A stretch of 34,879 nt of DNA from an uncultured Eubacteriales bacterium (lineage in GTDB: Bacteria > Bacillota > Clostridia > Lachnospirales > Lachnospiraceae). Under the pieces are notes generated by a model. It was given only the letters and a program-made list of their open reading frames with translations. It was not told where the DNA came from and ran no database searches. Each line of letters starts with the position of its first letter. Position 1 is the stretch's first letter. A program made the position numbers and the translations under genes. Below, in pieces: positions 33,251 to 34,879 of the stretch. The stretch is taken from NCBI GenBank assembly GCA_900319355.1, contig ONOC01000031.1, forward strand, positions 1-34,879, read 5' to 3'.

Positions 33251-33628
33251 ATGCACGAACTGAGTTATGTAATGAGCCTGGCAAAGCAGGCAGCCAATGC
33301 CGCAGAACAGAATCATGCCGCAAAGGTGGAGGCAGTATCCGTCTCCATCGGCGAAATGACAGGACTTGTGCCTGAATATATGGTGCGTTACTGGTCCTCT
33401 GCCGTGAAGAATACGGTTCTTGACGGTTCCGAACTCCGGGTCACTCTGGTCCCGGTTGAGATCCGGTGTGCGCAGTGCGGAGATACCTATCACCCTTCTG
33501 CAGAAAATGAATACCTCTGTCCACGATGCCGTACCGCCAGAGGAAGGCTCCTGCACGGCAGAGAATTCATGATCGACTCCATCACAGTAGATGACGAAGA
33601 AGACCCGGAAAGTCCGGAAGATCCGTAA
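33251..33628 (+). CDS. hypA: Hydrogenase nickel incorporation protein HypA
   Basis: Zinc and nickel metallochaperone that, with HypB, inserts Ni into the large subunit. The 125-residue protein begins MHEL, whose His2 is the Ni ligand. It has a four-Cys zinc site (CAQCG and CPRC) and the usual SIGEMTGLVPEYM text. The ATG at 33251 has AGGAAAAG upstream; the earlier in-frame start inside the structured element is rejected. It is divergent from the ech-hyp block, separated by 530 bp that hold the echA leader and the palindromic element. No hypB lies nearby. Confidence 0.94.
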   Translation: MHELSYVMSLAKQAANAAEQNHAAKVEAVSVSIGEMTGLVPEYMVRYWSSAVKNTVLDGSELRVTLVPVEIRCAQCGDTYHPSAENEYLCPRCRTARGRLLHGREFMIDSITVDDEEDPESPEDP

Positions 33629-33687
33629 GATCTGATAAATCGGAATAACATTGAAGGAAATCCTGAAAAGCTTCCATAAAGCCATGT

Positions 33688-34590
33688 TCAGCCCATGACC
33701 CTTATTTTCGCATGCAGCATATTCAGCACACGTTTCTTGTCGGCGCTCCATGCCGGGGCAATCAGAAGCTTCTTCGGACCATCTCCGGTCATACGGTGAA
33801 TCACCGTCGTTTCCGGCAGAATCGACAGGCATGCTGCAACGAGATCCGTATACTCCTCCATCGACATCTTCAGAAAATCTTCCGGCACCGCGCTGTATTC
33901 CCGTGCCATTTCCGTTCCTTTCAGGATATGCAGCAGCTGAAGCTTGACGCCGGACAGCGGCGGATCCAGCTGTGACAGGTACCGTACCGTGTCCAGCATA
34001 TCTTCCCGCGTCTCCCCCGGAAGTCCCAGAATCACATGAACAATCACACTGATTCCCATTGCCGTGAGGTTCCGGTATGCCTCCTCAAAAACCGGGAGAT
34101 CATATCCACGGTGAATGCGCCTCGAAGTTTTTTCATGAATGGTCTGAAGACCCAGCTCGATCCATACCGGTTTGATCCGGTTCAGATCCCGTATCATGGC
34201 AAGCATTTCCGGCGGCAGACAGTCCGGCCTTGTTCCGAGGGACAGAATCACGATTTCCGGACGGCTGACTGTTTCCGTATAGAGCTTCCTGAGCCGTTTC
34301 TCATCTCCCCACGTATTCGTATACGACTGAAAATACGCGATATATTTCCTCTGATCCGGAGGAATCGACGCCGGAATCTTCGCGTCCACTCTCTGCCTCG
34401 CCAACCGTATCTGTTCATCAACCGGAAGGAACGGTGCGGCAAAATCGCCCGAGCCGCCTTCAGAACAGAACGTGCATCCGCCGGTACCGATCGTTCCGTC
34501 CCGGTTCGGACAGGAACACCCGGAAGAAAGGGCGAGCCTGTAGATTTTCTGACCGTATCTCTGTTTCAGATATTCTGATACCGTGATCAA
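33688..34590 (-). CDS. TIGR01212-family radical SAM protein (YtqA/YhcC-like)
   Basis: A 300-residue radical SAM enzyme. The cluster-binding cysteines lie at the N-terminus in GCSCPNRDG and GGCTFCSEGGSGDF, the arrangement of the TIGR01212/YhcC-YtqA family. IELGLQTIHEKTSRRIHRGYD and HVILGLPGETREDML are typical of the SAM barrel. The reaction is not known from sequence. The start is TTG at 34590 with GGGAG upstream. A 29-bp tandem repeat lies 36 bp further up. It is convergent with hypA and no clear terminator separates them. Confidence 0.9.
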   Translation of the reverse strand: MITVSEYLKQRYGQKIYRLALSSGCSCPNRDGTIGTGGCTFCSEGGSGDFAAPFLPVDEQIRLARQRVDAKIPASIPPDQRKYIAYFQSYTNTWGDEKRLRKLYTETVSRPEIVILSLGTRPDCLPPEMLAMIRDLNRIKPVWIELGLQTIHEKTSRRIHRGYDLPVFEEAYRNLTAMGISVIVHVILGLPGETREDMLDTVRYLSQLDPPLSGVKLQLLHILKGTEMAREYSAVPEDFLKMSMEEYTDLVAACLSILPETTVIHRMTGDGPKKLLIAPAWSADKKRVLNMLHAKIRVMG

Positions 34591-34611
34591 CCGTTATTCT
34601 CCCGTAAATTT

Positions 34612-34776
34612 CTCTGCAGCACCTGCCTCACGATCTGCATCTCCGCAAAACGTGCCTCACGATCTGCATCTCTGCAGCATGCGCCTCACGATCTGCATCT
34701 CCGCAGCACGCGTCTCACGATCTGCATCTCCGCAGCACCCGCCGCACGATCTGCATCTCCGCAGCAACAGCCTCAC
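34612..34776. repeat. 29-bp tandem repeat, five units
   Basis: Units start at 34626, 34655, 34684, 34713 and 34742 with exact 29-bp spacing, flanked by partial copies. The core CACGATCTGCATCTC is conserved in every unit; the last nine bases vary most. The repeat is uninterrupted, with no spacers, so it is not a CRISPR array. It would lie in the leader or promoter region of the radical SAM gene. Confidence 0.9.
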
Positions 34777-34816
34777 AGTACGTAAGTGGTAAATAATCGG
34801 TACCTTGACAAGGAAA

Positions 34817-34840
34817 AGGCCGTTCCTTTAGGAACGACCT
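34817..34840 (-). terminator. Terminator of a gene beyond the right edge
   Basis: A 10-bp stem with one mismatch (34817-34826 with 34831-34840, loop TTTA) is followed on the minus strand by TTTTCCTT. It lies immediately after a possible stop codon at 34840-34842. Confidence 0.6.
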
Positions 34841-34879
34841 CATATACAAACAACAATCAGGTTTTCGATGGCTTTGGTG
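34840..34879 (-). CDS. Possible 3' end of a gene entering from the right edge
   Basis: On the minus strand, one frame reads TKAIENLIVVCI and then stops with TGA directly before the terminator hairpin. Only twelve codons are visible, so neither the family nor the coding status can be judged. Confidence 0.3.
   Translation of the reverse strand, partial: TKAIENLIVVCI

Noticed and set aside
34612..34776. CRISPR array suggested by 29-bp repeats
   Set aside because: The 29-bp units are directly adjacent with no unique spacers and no cas genes nearby; it is a simple tandem repeat.
34583..34792. Small plus-strand open frame over the 29-bp repeats
   Set aside because: The repeat stays open in several frames because of its composition; no ribosome binding site and no conserved text.

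Overview
The window looks like a chromosomal segment of an anaerobic, low-redox Firmicute, most likely a clostridium of the Lachnospiraceae type. The pointers are the mraZ-rsmH-ftsL / PBP / mraY / murD / divIB division cluster, a MurT-GatD pair (typical of Gram-positives), a PcsB/CwlO-like NlpC/P60 hydrolase, AGGAGG-type ribosome binding sites, and an energy-converting group 4 [NiFe] hydrogenase of the Ech type. The family assignment comes from gene content, not from a database search. Nearly everything is on the minus strand; only a CYTH-domain gene and hypA are on the plus strand.

Layout, left to right. 1-381: non-coding, strongly folded DNA downstream of divIB. 382-8969: division and peptidoglycan cluster in two transcription units, mraZ-rsmH-ftsL (promoter plus a four-fold MraZ operator at 9037-9109, terminator at 6883-6922) and PBP-mraY-murD-divIB (promoter at 6855-6884). 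8970-9447: control region and a decayed tandem repeat. 9448-17201: an oligopeptide ABC transporter (SBP, two ATPases, two permeases) followed by a secreted C39-like cysteine peptidase. 17270-19406: murT-gatD, lipid II amidation. 19800-20309: CYTH protein. 20405-21775: NlpC/P60 hydrolase. 21924-32720: one tightly packed, probably co-transcribed block echABCDEF-hypFCDE that encodes the hydrogenase and most of its Fe(CN)2CO maturation machinery. 33251-33628: hypA (nickel delivery), divergent. 33688-34590: a TIGR01212-type radical SAM protein. At the right edge is the apparent tail and terminator of one more minus-strand gene.

How the genes fit together. The left half builds and divides the wall: MraY and MurD make lipid II precursors, MurT-GatD amidates them, the FtsI/SpoVD-like PBP cross-links with FtsL/DivIB at the septum, and the NlpC/P60 protein cleaves peptidoglycan. 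The right half is an energy-conservation module: Ech oxidises reduced ferredoxin, makes H2 and pumps ions, while HypA, C, D, E and F assemble its active site. The large subunit ends exactly at its C-terminal cysteine motif, so no maturation protease is needed, and none is seen.

The most striking unexplained signal is a pair of 230-260 bp imperfect-palindromic elements (19507-19739 and 32923-33181). They share an architecture of a 14-bp closing stem and several GAA/AAA-loop hairpins. Several stems differ in sequence between the copies but stay paired. Both sit in divergent intergenic regions, in the same orientation, 60-70 bp before a plus-strand gene. A second theme is the large number of short tandem repeats, both in leaders (29-34 bp units) and as low-complexity inserts in otherwise conserved proteins (DivIB, PBP, HypF, EchF, EchD, the C39 peptidase).
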